Assembly: GCA_003602285.1 (NCBI GenBank)
Contig: QZVU01000007.1
Location: forward strand, 141,618 to 205,617
Origin: Arthrobacter frigidicola
GTDB taxonomy: Bacteria; Actinomycetota; Actinomycetes; Actinomycetales; Micrococcaceae
Length of the DNA: 64,000 bases
Direction: 5' to 3'
Position 1 is the stretch's first letter; each line of letters opens with the position of its first letter. The notes under the pieces are model-generated. The model made no database searches and was not told where the DNA came from. It saw only the letters and a program-made list of their open reading frames with translations. Positions 22,901 through 33,779 of this stretch are shown here, piece by piece. The position numbers and the translations under genes were made by a program.

Positions 22901-24573
22901 CGGCGAAGGTGGACAGCTGATGAGCCAGAAGGTCTACCCGTGGATCGCCCGCACCCGGCACTCGACGCCGGGCGTCGGGCTCATCTCGCCGCCGCCGCAC
23001 CACGACATCTACTCCATCGAGGACCTCGCGCAGCTGATCTACGACCTGAAGCGCTCGAACCCCTCGGCCCGGGTGCACGTGAAGCTCGTCTCCGAGGTCG
23101 GCATCGGCACGGTCGCCGCCGGCGTCACGAAGGCCAAGGCCGACGTCGTGCTGGTCTCCGGGCACGACGGCGGCACCGGCGCCAGCCCGCTGAACTCCCT
23201 GAAGCACGCCGGCATGCCATGGGAGCTCGGCCTTGCGGAAACCCAGCAGACCCTGATGCTCAACGGGCTGCGCGACCGCGTCGTCGTGCAGGTGGACGGG
23301 CAGCTGAAGACCGGGCGCGACGTCGTCATCGCCGCCCTGCTGGGAGGCGAGGAGTTCGGCTTCGCCACCGCGCCGCTGGTCGTCTCGGGCTGCGTCATGA
23401 TGCGGGTGTGCCACCTCGACACCTGCCCGGTCGGTGTCGCGACGCAGAACCCCGAGCTGCGCAGCCGGTTCACCGGCAAGCCGGAGTTCGTGGTGAACTT
23501 CTTCGAGTTCATCGCCGAGGAAGTCCGCGAGATCCTCGCAGAGCTCGGCTTCCGCACCCTCGAGGAGGCCATCGGCCGCACCGAGCTGCTCGATCTCAAG
23601 CAGGCTCTCGACCACTGGAAGGCCGACGGGCTCGACCTCGAGCCGATCCTGCGCGGCGGCGAAACCGGCCCGGACACCCCGCGGCGGAACCTCACCACGC
23701 AGAACCACGAGCTGGACAAGCACTTCGACAATCGGCTCATCAGTATGAGCGCCGAGGCGCTGGCCAACCGCTCGCCGGTGCGGATCTCCGTGGACGTGGT
23801 AAACACCGACCGCTCGGTGGGCACCATGCTCGGCTACGAGGTGACCCGGCGGTTCGGCCTCGACACCCTGGCCACCGACACCATCGACGTGACCCTCACC
23901 GGGCAGGCCGGGCAGTCCTTGGGTGCCTTCCTGCCCGCCGGGATCACCCTGCGGCTGCTGGGGGACTCCAACGACTACGTCGGCAAGGGCCTCTCCGGCG
24001 GCCGGATCATCGTCCGCCCGGACCGGGCCAACCTCTTCCACGCCGACCGCAACGTGATCGCCGGCAACGTGATCGGCTACGGCGCCACCAGCGGGGAGAT
24101 GTTCCTCCGCGGGCAGGTGGGGGAGCGGTTCCTGGTGCGCAACTCCGGGGCCACGGCGGTGGCCGAAGGCATCGGGGACCACGGCTGCGAGTACATGACC
24201 GGCGGCCAGGCCCTCATCCTGGGCCGCACCGGCCGCAACTTCGGCGCCGGCATGTCCGGCGGCACGGCCTTCGTCCTCGATCTCGACCGGACCCGGATGA
24301 ACAAGCAGAGCCTGGACAGCGGGGAGCTGCAGCTCGTGCCACTTGACGCCGAGGACATCGAGATCGTGCGCCGGCTGCTGATCCAGCACTCCGAGGAGAC
24401 CGAATCCGCCCTCGCGGCCAGCCTGCTGGAGCGCTTCGACGACACAGTCGGACGCCTCACCAAGGTGCTGCCGCGCGACTACGCCGCCGTCCTCGATGCC
24501 AGGGCAAGCGCCGTCCAGCAGGGGCTCGACCCCGACGGCGAAGAAGTATGGACCAAGATCCTGGAGGTAACCG

Positions 24574-24581
<8 letters not shown>
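19947..24581 (+). CDS. gltB: Glutamate synthase (NADPH) large subunit
   Basis: Transfers the glutamine amide to 2-oxoglutarate. At 1544 residues it has the full domain set: class II glutaminase with the nucleophile in KDACGLAV (Cys54, normally exposed by removal of the leader), central domain, FMN-binding synthase domain ([15 protein letters not shown] near residue 1080), the cysteine cluster in [10 protein letters not shown] for a 3Fe-4S centre, and the C-terminal beta-helix rich in Gly ([24 protein letters not shown]). The ATG at 19947 has GGGGGAAGGA upstream. It overlaps gltD. Confidence 0.97.
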
Positions 24582-26031
<1,450 letters not shown>

Positions 26032-26079
26032 GAGCGCACCTGACATTCGACCCCCCAAATCCCGACTAGGCTAGGTTTC

Positions 26080-27573
26080 ATGAGACGCGCGAAAATTGTT
26101 GCAACATTCGGTCCTGCTATTGCCAGCTATGAGAACACTCTCGCTGTGCTTGAGGCCGGAGTGGACGTGGCCCGGATGAACATGAGCCACGGGGACTACG
26201 AAGTCCATTCAAAGACCTATGAGAACGTCCGGAAGGCCTCGGCCGAACTGGGGAAGCCGGTGGGTATCTTCGCCGACCTTCAGGGACCCAAGATCCGCCT
26301 CGGCCGGTTCGAGAACGGACCCTACCCGCTGGCGCGCGGCGATGTGTTCACCATCACCACCGAGGACATCCTGGGCACCCAGGAAATCTCATCCACCACG
26401 TTCAAGGGCCTCCCGCAGGACGTCAACGTCGGGGACCTGCTCCTCATCGATGACGGCAAGGTCTCGCTGCGGGCCACCGCCGTTGACGACGTCAAGGTGG
26501 TCACCGAGGTCGTCGTCGGCGGCATGGTCTCGAACAACAAGGGCATCAACCTTCCCGGCGTCGCCGTGAACGTTCCGGCCCTGAGCGAGAAGGACGAGGA
26601 CGATCTGCGCTGGGCCATCCAGACCGGCGTCGACATGGTCGCGTTGTCCTTCGTCCGCAACGCCTCCGACGTCAACCGGGTCCACGAGATCATGGACGAG
26701 GAAGGGCGCCGCGTTCCGGTCATCGCGAAGATCGAGAAGCCGCAGGCCGTCGAGGCCCTCGAAGAGATCATTGACGCCTTCGACGCCATCATGGTGGCCC
26801 GCGGTGACCTCGGCGTCGAACTGCCGCTGCAGGAAGTGCCGATCGTCCAGAAGCGTGCCATCGAACTGGCCCGCCGCTGGGCCAAGCCGGTCATCGTCGC
26901 CACGCAGGTGCTCGAGTCCATGATCGACAACCCCCGCCCCACCCGGGCGGAGGCCTCCGACTGCGCCAACGCGGTCCTGGACGGCGCCGACGCCGTCATG
27001 CTCTCCGGTGAGACCAGCGTGGGCAAGTACCCGATGGAAACCGTGAAAATCATGAACGACATCATCGAGTCCACCGAGCAGCACGGCCTCGAGCGGGTGC
27101 CGGCCCTGGGCAGCAAGCCCAAGACCCGCGGCGGCGCAATCACCCGTGCCGCCGTCGAGATCGCCGACCAGCTGGACGCGAGGTACATCTGTACCTTCAC
27201 CCAGTCCGGGGACTCGGCCCGCCGGCTCTCCCGGCTCCGCCCCAAGAAGCCGATGTTCGCCTTCACCCCGGTGCAGTCGACGCTCAACACCATGTCGCTC
27301 ATCTGGGGTATCCAGCCGCTGCTCGTCGAGTTCGTCGCCCACACCGACGAGATGACCGCACAGGTGGACCGGACGCTGTTCGACTCCGGGCTCGTGGAGG
27401 TTGACGACCTGGTGGTCATCGCGGCCGGTTCGCCTCCCGGACAGGCCGGATCGACCAACTCGATCAAGGTGCACCGCGTCGGCGACATCACCGACGCCGG
27501 GCAGCGCCCCGACGACCACACCTCGCCCAGCAAGGAGAAGGTCGGCCCCTGGCCGGTCAAGGGCAAGAAGTAA
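26080..27573 (+). CDS. pyk: Pyruvate kinase
   Basis: Last step of glycolysis: phosphoenolpyruvate plus ADP to pyruvate plus ATP. At 497 residues it shows RMNMSHGDYE near residue 29, the catalytic segment VIAKIEKPQAVEAL near residue 214, MVARGDLGVELPL and ATQVLESMI. No clear ribosome binding site precedes the ATG; a TAGGCT hexamer ends seven bases before it, so a leaderless transcript is possible (inference). A strong terminator follows. Confidence 0.97.
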   Translation: MRRAKIVATFGPAIASYENTLAVLEAGVDVARMNMSHGDYEVHSKTYENVRKASAELGKPVGIFADLQGPKIRLGRFENGPYPLARGDVFTITTEDILGTQEISSTTFKGLPQDVNVGDLLLIDDGKVSLRATAVDDVKVVTEVVVGGMVSNNKGINLPGVAVNVPALSEKDEDDLRWAIQTGVDMVALSFVRNASDVNRVHEIMDEEGRRVPVIAKIEKPQAVEALEEIIDAFDAIMVARGDLGVELPLQEVPIVQKRAIELARRWAKPVIVATQVLESMIDNPRPTRAEASDCANAVLDGADAVMLSGETSVGKYPMETVKIMNDIIESTEQHGLERVPALGSKPKTRGGAITRAAVEIADQLDARYICTFTQSGDSARRLSRLRPKKPMFAFTPVQSTLNTMSLIWGIQPLLVEFVAHTDEMTAQVDRTLFDSGLVEVDDLVVIAAGSPPGQAGSTNSIKVHRVGDITDAGQRPDDHTSPSKEKVGPWPVKGKK

Positions 27574-27594
27574 AACCCTCCTTACGCGCTAGAA

Positions 27595-27631
27595 GCAGAA
27601 GGACCCCGCCCGGTGGGCGGGGTCCTTCTGC
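27595..27631. terminator. Strong hairpin between convergent pyk and pdtaR-like gene
   Basis: A perfect 17-bp stem (GCAGAAGGACCCCGCCC and its complement) with a GGT loop lies 21 bp after the pyk stop. It sits between convergent genes and can serve both. There is no U-tract; the right arm is followed by a partial repeat of its own end (GGTCCTTCTGC). Confidence 0.9.
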
Positions 27632-27679
27632 GTTGCTGGTCCTTCTGCCTTACTGGAGGGCCGGCGGATCCGAACCGGG

Positions 27680-28282
27680 TCAGTTGACCTGGTTGATGAT
27701 CGTCTCGGCGACCTCGCGCATGCTCAGGCGGCGGTCCATCGAGGTCTTCTGGATCCAGCGGAAGGCCTCGGGTTCGGTCAGGCCCATCTTGGTGGTGAGC
27801 AGGCTCTTGGCGCGCTCCACGAGCTTGCGGGTGGCGAACTGCTCCTGCAGGTCCGACACCTCGTTTTCGAGCGCGCGGATCTCCTCATAGCGGGACACCG
27901 CGATCTCGATGGCCGGCATGAGGTCCGCCGGGGTGAACGGCTTGACCACGTAGGCCATGGCGCCGGCCTCACGGGCCCGTTCCACGAGTTCCTTCTGGCT
28001 GAAAGCGGTCAGCAGCACGACGGGGGCGATGCGAGCCTTGGCGATCTGCTCCGCGGCGGTGATGCCGTCCATGACCGGCATCTTGACGTCCATGAGCACC
28101 AGGTCCGGCTTGTGTTCCTTAGCGAGCTCCACAGCCTTCTCGCCGTTGTCGGCTTCTGCCACCACTTCGTAGCCTTCGCCCTGCAGGATCTCCACAATGT
28201 CGAGCCGGATCAATGTCTCATCCTCGGCGACGACGACCCGTCGGGCGGGACGTGAGGCGGGTGATTCCTTTGATTCAGACAC
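27680..28282 (-). CDS. pdtaR: ANTAR-domain response regulator (PdtaR-like)
   Basis: A 200-residue cytoplasmic regulator. The receiver domain (residues about 15-130) has the acidic pair AEDE and the phospho-acceptor in VLMDVKMPVMDG. A coiled linker leads to a C-terminal ANTAR domain (about 140-195) of the kind that binds two-hexaloop RNA and prevents transcription termination. The GTG at 28282 follows CAAGGAGCAACC. The partner kinase (PdtaS) is not nearby. The position next to pyk is common in actinobacteria; the gene symbol is by family resemblance. Confidence 0.9.
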   Translation of the reverse strand: MSESKESPASRPARRVVVAEDETLIRLDIVEILQGEGYEVVAEADNGEKAVELAKEHKPDLVLMDVKMPVMDGITAAEQIAKARIAPVVLLTAFSQKELVERAREAGAMAYVVKPFTPADLMPAIEIAVSRYEEIRALENEVSDLQEQFATRKLVERAKSLLTTKMGLTEPEAFRWIQKTSMDRRLSMREVAETIINQVN

Positions 28283-28427
28283 GGTTGCTCCTTGGTTACT
28301 ACTTCGTACCGACCGGTCGGAGGCGTCCCAACCGGTTCTCCGATCCAGCCTATCGGCATGTAGAGTTGTTTCGCGCACCGATGAATATGTGACTCCCCTC
28401 ATTGGGGGTTTGCCGGGCGTGGTAGAG

Positions 28428-28509
28428 GCCCGAATGGCGGAATTGGCAGACGCGCTGCACTCAAAATGCAGTATCGGAAGGTGTGTGGGTTCGAGTCCCA
28501 CTTCGGGCA
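28428..28509 (+). tRNA. tRNA-Leu (anticodon CAA)
   Basis: The acceptor arms GCCCGAA and TTCGGGC pair perfectly, with discriminator A at 28509 and no encoded CCA. The anticodon stem CTGCA/TGCAG encloses the loop CTCAAAA, giving CAA, which reads UUG. A long variable arm (TATCGGAAGGTGT) marks a class II tRNA. The T arm is GTGGG TTCGAGT CCCAC. The last 22 to 24 nucleotides recur four more times downstream as the core of the large compound repeats, so this gene is the attachment target of the array. Confidence 0.97.
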
Positions 28510-28704
28510 CATGTTTCCCCTAGTCAGAGGCCCTTGTGCTCTCTGACTGTGGACAGCCGGCCCAATTCTGTGGTCCGGGGGCCGGTTCTGGTGGCTAGGT
28601 TGGGGGTTGCCGGGGGCGGGATGCCTCCTTTCTCACGCGGTGCCCGGGTTGGGCTTTCTTACTAGATCATGGGGGAGCGGCGGGTTTGCTGCATGACTGT
28701 GGTC
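28488..28704 (+). repeat. Compound att-like repeat, copy A (tRNA end plus right arm)
   Basis: Starts with the 3' end of tRNA-Leu (GGTTCGAGTCCCACTTCGGG) and continues for about 195 bp that recur in copies B to E. Right-arm features are the inverted repeat AGTCAGAG/CTCTGACT (28522-28548), then the half-site TGTGGACA at 28548-28555, 60 bp from the core start, then the block CCGGCCCAATTCTG. It has no left-arm palindrome, because the tRNA body lies there. It therefore looks like the first junction (attL-like) of the array. Confidence 0.92.
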
Positions 28705-28809
28705 GAGGTTTTGCGGCAGGTGAGACTTAGGGGTCGAGCCTTTCAACCCAGCCATAACAATCAGGCTCTGCCAAGAAGCTGCCAGCTGGCACCGTAACCT
28801 GTCCTCTTC

Positions 28810-29451
28810 CTATCCCTGGGCGAGGTTTGTGACCAGATTGATGGCAACCGCGATCAGGACTGTGCCGAAGAAGTACGAAAGGAGGGCGTGAAAGAGCGCT
28901 TTGCGCCGGATCTCCGTGTTGATCGGCTCGACTTCGGGCGCGGCGTAGGACATTCCGATGGTGAAGGCGAAGTAGGCGAAGTCGCTGTAGGTGGGTTGCG
29001 TTTCCTGCTTCACATCGAACCCGTCGGCGTCGTGATCGACGAAGTACATGCGGGCGTACTTCAGGGCATAGACGGTGTTGACGAGGGCCCAGGCGACCAT
29101 GGTGCCGAGGACGCCCAGGATGACCAGTGCCACCGAGGTGGGATCTCCGCTTTGGCTGCGGGACTGGACCAGGGCGATGACCACGGCGGCGATGCTCGCG
29201 ATACAAGCGGTGACGATCGCGTCATCGGTCACACGGGAGGCGGACTCCTCTCGCGCGATTTGTTCAGTGCCTTCCGGGTCCTGCCGCCAGCAGATCCGCC
29301 ACGCCCATGCCAGAGCGAGCCCACCTGCGGTGCACCACGCGACCAGGGGCCCGAGGGCAGGGGCCAGCGCCACCGCTGCCACAACACCGGTCAGGGCGCC
29401 GACCGCGAGGCAGACAAGAGCACGGCGGGCTGAGAGGATCCGATCGGGCAT
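28810..29451 (-). CDS. DUF1345 family membrane protein
   Basis: A 213-residue protein with four to five hydrophobic segments. The segment SDFAYFAFTIGMSYAAPEVEP near residue 150 matches the DUF1345 signature, and the C-terminus is a last membrane helix (FFGTVLIAVAINLV). The family is uncharacterised; resemblance to two-helix potassium channels in this part has been noted for such proteins, but I see no selectivity filter. The ATG at 29451 follows GAGGAGCGTCG. It stands alone, 200 bp from its neighbour. Confidence 0.8.
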   Translation of the reverse strand: MPDRILSARRALVCLAVGALTGVVAAVALAPALGPLVAWCTAGGLALAWAWRICWRQDPEGTEQIAREESASRVTDDAIVTACIASIAAVVIALVQSRSQSGDPTSVALVILGVLGTMVAWALVNTVYALKYARMYFVDHDADGFDVKQETQPTYSDFAYFAFTIGMSYAAPEVEPINTEIRRKALFHALLSYFFGTVLIAVAINLVTNLAQG

Positions 29452-29652
29452 CGACGCTCCTCGAGACGACTGGATGGGCGGGCAGGACCGGGAGCGCGGG
29501 CACCTGGAGATCAGACCCCGGTAGGGTGCGGCAGCACGGTTTACTGCCGGACGGCCGATGCGAACCGTCGAGGCGTCGCGGGCCGCCGGCACCACGGCCG
29601 CGGCGAGCAGTTAGCTCCCGCGGATGATGCCGGCGGGCCGGCAGGTGCGGGG

Positions 29653-30228
29653 TCAGGTTTGGCGGAGCCTGGCGAGCCGGCGGGCGGCGGCGATCGCGAG
29701 CCCTCCGGCGAGGATCCAGGGACCGCCAACGATGATCGGGTCGATCCACTGGTGGTTCAGGTCAGCGCGTTTGGTCCCGGTCCGTGAGGCGATGCCGTGG
29801 CGGGTGAACTCGCTGAGGACCCCCGTTTCGGTGATGGGGTTATCCGGGCGCAGGGTCGCGAACGAGGCCAGATGGTGTTCCCAGGCGTCGACCCGGTCCG
29901 CGGCGAGCAGCAGCAGCCAGTGCGCTGCCCTCCCTTCGCTGTACTTCTTGTAGGAGTATTTCCGGATGGCCCCCGACAGGCCCTTGGGTGGGGTGGTGGT
30001 GCCGAAGACCGGGGTAAGGAACTTGTGTTCGATCGAGCGTTCCCGAGGCCATTTCTCGGGCTGGCGTTCGGGGAACTCCCAGTGCGCCCCGCTGAATTCC
30101 GGGTCGAACTGTTCCTTGGGCACCGAGGGCCGGTCCTTGGGGTCCAGGTCGGCGCCCCAGCCGGGAATTGCGGCACGCAGCTCCTCGTTTGATCGGACCC
30201 GGGGTGGTTTGTGCGCTGTATACGGCAT
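29653..30228 (-). CDS. Uncharacterised protein with a C-terminal membrane helix
   Basis: A 191-residue protein I do not recognise. The first 165 residues are polar, rich in Pro, Trp and charged residues (for example EFSGAHWEFPERQPEKWPRE); the C-terminus IIVGGPWILAGGLAIAAARRLARL is a single helix followed by basic residues, suggesting a tail anchor. It lies 13 bp after the dehydrogenase gene in the same direction and is probably in its operon. The ATG at 30228 has AGGAAGGACCACC upstream. Confidence 0.7.
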   Translation of the reverse strand: MPYTAHKPPRVRSNEELRAAIPGWGADLDPKDRPSVPKEQFDPEFSGAHWEFPERQPEKWPRERSIEHKFLTPVFGTTTPPKGLSGAIRKYSYKKYSEGRAAHWLLLLAADRVDAWEHHLASFATLRPDNPITETGVLSEFTRHGIASRTGTKRADLNHQWIDPIIVGGPWILAGGLAIAAARRLARLRQT

Positions 30229-30241
30229 GGTGGTCCTTCCT

Positions 30242-31390
30242 CTAGTTGGCGCTGGGGATCACAAGCGGCTTGATGCAGTTATCGAGCTTGGCGGAGAAGA
30301 TGTGGTAGCCCTCGGCGATGTGCTCGAGCGGGATCCGGTGGGTGACGATGTCGCTGGGCTTGAGGTGGCCGTTGCGGATGTGCTCCAACAGGCGCGGCCA
30401 CTGCCGTTTGACCGGGCACTGGTTCATCCGCAGGGTGAGCCCCTTGTTCATCGCGTCGCCGAACTTCACGGAGCTGAACAGGGGCCCGTAGGCGCCGACC
30501 ACCGACACCGTCCCGCCCTTGCGGACCGAATCGATCGCCCAGTTCAACGCGATCGGGGAGCCGGCCTGCAGCTTGAACTTCGAGGAGGTCACGTGCTGCA
30601 GGAAGTTCCCGTCGGCCTCGGCCCCGACCGCGTCGATCACGACGTCGGCACCCAGGAAGTCGGTGGCCTTCTTCATCTCGACGACGATGTCGTCGTACTC
30701 GGCGAAGTTGTAGGTTTCCGCGTGGGCGAAGGTGCGCGCCTTCTCGAGCCGGTACTCGAGATGGTCGATGACGATCACCCGCCCGGCGCCCATCAGCCAG
30801 GAGGATTTTGCGGCGAACAGGCCAACCGGCCCGGCGCCGAAGACGATGACCGTGTCGCCCTCGACGATGCTGCCCAGCTGCGCCCCGAAGTACCCGGTGG
30901 GCAGGGCATCGGTGAGCAGCACCGCATCCTCATCCTCAAGCCAGTCCGGAATCAGGCCCGGCCCGACATCGGCGAAGGGCACCCGCACGTACTCCGACTG
31001 CCCGCCGTCGTACCCGCCGCAGGTGTGGGAGTACCCGTAGATCCCGCCCACGGCGGTGGCATTGGGATTCACATTGTGGCAGTTGGAATACAGCCCGCGG
31101 GCACAGAAATAGCACGTGCCGCAGAATATATTGAACGGAACCATCACCCGGTCACCGGGTTTGAGGTTCCGCACCGAGGAACCGACCTGCTCAACCACTC
31201 CAATGAATTCATGGCCGAACGTCATTCCCACCCGGGTATCGGGCATCATGCCGTGATAGAGGTGGAGATCCGACCCGCAGATGGCCGCCCTTGTCACCCT
31301 CACAATCGCGTCATTCGGGTGCTCAATCGGAGGAATGTCCTTCTCCTCGACCCGGATCTTATAGGGTCCGCGGTAAACCATTGCACGCAT
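30242..31390 (-). CDS. Zinc-dependent alcohol dehydrogenase family protein
   Basis: A medium-chain dehydrogenase of 382 residues. Catalytic zinc ligands lie in CGSDLH (near residue 38) and GHEFIGVV (near 60), structural zinc cysteines in CGTCYFCARGLYSNC (near 90), and the NAD-binding loop is GAGPVGLFAAKS (near 184). The ATG at 31390 has GGAGG eight bases upstream; a GTG at 31399 is less well placed. It is a diverged paralogue of the neighbouring dehydrogenase. The substrate is unknown; formaldehyde or another small aldehyde is a guess from the pair. Confidence 0.87.
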   Translation of the reverse strand: MRAMVYRGPYKIRVEEKDIPPIEHPNDAIVRVTRAAICGSDLHLYHGMMPDTRVGMTFGHEFIGVVEQVGSSVRNLKPGDRVMVPFNIFCGTCYFCARGLYSNCHNVNPNATAVGGIYGYSHTCGGYDGGQSEYVRVPFADVGPGLIPDWLEDEDAVLLTDALPTGYFGAQLGSIVEGDTVIVFGAGPVGLFAAKSSWLMGAGRVIVIDHLEYRLEKARTFAHAETYNFAEYDDIVVEMKKATDFLGADVVIDAVGAEADGNFLQHVTSSKFKLQAGSPIALNWAIDSVRKGGTVSVVGAYGPLFSSVKFGDAMNKGLTLRMNQCPVKRQWPRLLEHIRNGHLKPSDIVTHRIPLEHIAEGYHIFSAKLDNCIKPLVIPSAN

Positions 31391-31444
31391 CAGTGCCACC
31401 TCCAGATTGTTTGTTCACACATCGAATGTTCCGTGCTCGTGCTT

Positions 31445-32593
31445 TCAGGTTCCGGCGGGGTGGAGGACGACTTTGGTCCAGCCGTCTTCGCGCCGGTCGA
31501 AGCTCTCGTAGGCTTCGGGGGCGCGGTCCAGCGGCAGTTCGTGGCTGACGATGAAGGAGGGGGTCGCCTTTCCGCCGGCGATCAGGTCGCGCAGGGCCCG
31601 GTTGTACTTCTTGACCGGGGCCTGCCCGGAGCCCATCGTCTGTCCCTTGAACCAATAGTTTCCGTAGTCGAAAGCCACCTGGCCCTGCTTGGCGAGCTTG
31701 TCGGGGCCCCCGGGGTCCTGGGGCAGGAACACCCCGACTACGCCCAGGCCGCCAACGAACCGGACCGAGTCCACGAGCCGGTTCAGGGTCAGGTTGGGCT
31801 GTTCGTTTCCGTCCGGGTCGTGGGCCTGGTAGCCGACGCATTCGCAGCCGCGGTCGGCCCCGAACCCCATGGTCTGGTCCTTGACGAACTCGACCGGGTC
31901 GGTCGTGGAATCATCAACCGGGATGGCCCCGATCTGTTCCGCCAGCTTCAGGCGGTCTTTTTGACGGTCAACGACCATGACCTTGCCGGCGCCCTTGAGG
32001 ATGGCCGAGTAGGCTGCCATGAGTCCCACGGGTCCTGCGCCGTAGATGACCACGGAATCGCCCGGATACACCCCGGCGAGTTCGGTGGCGTGCCAGCCGG
32101 TGGGAAAGATGTCGGCGACCATGACGTAGTCGAGCTCTTTCTCCGCGGCGTCCTCGCCCAGGCGCAGGCAGTTGAAATCCCCGTACGGCACGCGCAGGTA
32201 CTCTGCCTGCCCGCCCTGGTACGGGCCCATGTCCGCGAACCCGTAGGCCGCTCCGGCGAGCTTGGGTTCGGGCTGCATGGTCAGGCAGTAATTGGTGAAG
32301 CCCCGTTCGCAGTTTTTACAGAAACCGCACGCGATATTGAACGGCAGCACGACACGTTCACCCACCTGCACCTTGCTGACCGCCGGACCGGCCTCGATCA
32401 CTTCACCAAGGTTCTCGTGCCCCAGGCTGCGCCCGGGTTCAAAGCTCGTGCGGCCCTCGTACATGTGCAGGTCCGAGCCGCAGATATTCGAAGAAGTAAT
32501 CCGCACCAGCACATCAGCGGGATGTTCAATCCTGGCGTCCGGCACGTCCTCAACCGCGACATTGTGCGGTCCCTTATAAACTACAGCTTTCAT
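31445..32593 (-). CDS. Glutathione-independent formaldehyde dehydrogenase-like zinc dehydrogenase
   Basis: A 382-residue medium-chain dehydrogenase. CGSDLHMYEG near residue 36 and GHENLGEV near 60 give the catalytic zinc site, CGFCKNCERGFTNYC the structural zinc site, and GAGPVGLMAAYSA the nucleotide site. The insertion pattern and ADRGCECVGYQAHDPDGNEQ resemble the formaldehyde dehydrogenases that bind NAD tightly and need no glutathione. The ATG at 32593 is preceded by AAGGAGCGAGAA; upstream codons give only basic residues. It is the first gene of a probable three-gene operon divergent from the LysR gene. Confidence 0.87.
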   Translation of the reverse strand: MKAVVYKGPHNVAVEDVPDARIEHPADVLVRITSSNICGSDLHMYEGRTSFEPGRSLGHENLGEVIEAGPAVSKVQVGERVVLPFNIACGFCKNCERGFTNYCLTMQPEPKLAGAAYGFADMGPYQGGQAEYLRVPYGDFNCLRLGEDAAEKELDYVMVADIFPTGWHATELAGVYPGDSVVIYGAGPVGLMAAYSAILKGAGKVMVVDRQKDRLKLAEQIGAIPVDDSTTDPVEFVKDQTMGFGADRGCECVGYQAHDPDGNEQPNLTLNRLVDSVRFVGGLGVVGVFLPQDPGGPDKLAKQGQVAFDYGNYWFKGQTMGSGQAPVKKYNRALRDLIAGGKATPSFIVSHELPLDRAPEAYESFDRREDGWTKVVLHPAGT

Positions 32594-32768
32594 TTCTCGC
32601 TCCTTGATCGATGCAGCAACGAAGATGACGCCGACCCAGCGGCCTCCTCGCCTTCGGCGAACCATCGAGGCAACACGTCAACGCACAACTCGATTGTTGA
32701 CCTCACCGCAGGTGACCACCACGACACAATTCCTCCGGCCCGTGAGCAAGGGACTAATGTGGCTGACC

Positions 32769-33779
32769 ATGGAGTTGCGACACCTGCGGTACTTCGTGGC
32801 GGTGGCCGAGGAACGGCACTTCGGCCGCGCCGCCCGCAGGCTGCGCATCGCCGCCCCGTCGCTGTCCCAACAGATCAAGGTCCTGGAACGGGACCTGCGC
32901 GTCACCTTGTTTGAGCGCAGCCCCCGCCATGTCGTCCTGACCCCCGCCGGGGAGGTGTTGCTCGAACACGCCCACGTCCTGCTGGCCCGGGCCGACCGTG
33001 CCCGCTCCGAGGTCCGCGGCGCTGACGGCCGTCATCGGCATATCATCCTGCGCGCCGCTCCCGGCGTGGAGCACATTCTCGAAGGTGCCCTGGGCCGCCT
33101 GTCCGGGCTGGCCTCCGAGCTGGAGGTCACCGCTATGACCGCCACCGACAGCGACGCGATCCGCGCGGTCCGGGAAGAGCACATCGACGCCGCCATCGTG
33201 TGGATTCGCTGCGCTCAGGACCAGGACCTTCCGGGACAGATCCTGGCTCACGTGCCCCTGCACCTGGCCCTGCCGGCCGGGCACCGGCTCGCCGCCGCGG
33301 AAGCCGTCCCGGTCACCGACCTCGCCGACGAGACGGTCGTGATGATCCCCCGCGAACTGTTCCCCGGCATCTACGACCACATCCTCGCCCACCTGCTCCC
33401 CGCGGGCCCGTCCCGCCCCGACCAGGTACTCACCCCGGCGAATCTCATCAACGCCCCCGAAGCCCTGCTCCGCGCCGTCGCCGCGGGCCACGGGGTGGCA
33501 CCGGTCGCCCCCGCGGTGGCCGAACACCTCGCGGTACCCGGAATCATCCTCCGCCTTCTGGCGCCACCCCTTGCAGCGCCCCTCGAACTGGTCTGGCACG
33601 AACCCGCCCACCCCGCCCTCCCCGACCTCATCGCCCTGCTCACCGGCCCCGCACAACAGGCACCCGCCGATGACCAGGGCCGCGGACGGCACCAAACACC
33701 CCGTCCCCAGCAATCCCTCCACAACCACCCCACCGACCGGAACCAACCTCTCCTGACAGGGCCCCAAGCCAACAGGTGA
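32769..33779 (+). CDS. LysR-family transcriptional regulator
   Basis: A 336-residue regulator whose N-terminus MELRHLRYFVAVAEERHFGRAARRL and TLFERSPRHVVLTPAGE form the classic winged helix DNA-binding domain. The rest is a periplasmic-binding-like effector domain, followed by a Pro/Gln/Asn-rich tail of about 40 residues. An in-frame ATG four codons upstream (32757) is possible. It is divergent from the dehydrogenase operon with a 175-bp gap, so it probably controls that operon. Confidence 0.9.
   Translation: MELRHLRYFVAVAEERHFGRAARRLRIAAPSLSQQIKVLERDLRVTLFERSPRHVVLTPAGEVLLEHAHVLLARADRARSEVRGADGRHRHIILRAAPGVEHILEGALGRLSGLASELEVTAMTATDSDAIRAVREEHIDAAIVWIRCAQDQDLPGQILAHVPLHLALPAGHRLAAAEAVPVTDLADETVVMIPRELFPGIYDHILAHLLPAGPSRPDQVLTPANLINAPEALLRAVAAGHGVAPVAPAVAEHLAVPGIILRLLAPPLAAPLELVWHEPAHPALPDLIALLTGPAQQAPADDQGRGRHQTPRPQQSLHNHPTDRNQPLLTGPQANR

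Noticed and set aside
29966-32914. A 982-codon open frame antisense to the two zinc dehydrogenases
   Set aside because: It is the mirror of GC-rich codon use in real genes on the other strand; the dehydrogenases have full motifs and the antisense product none.
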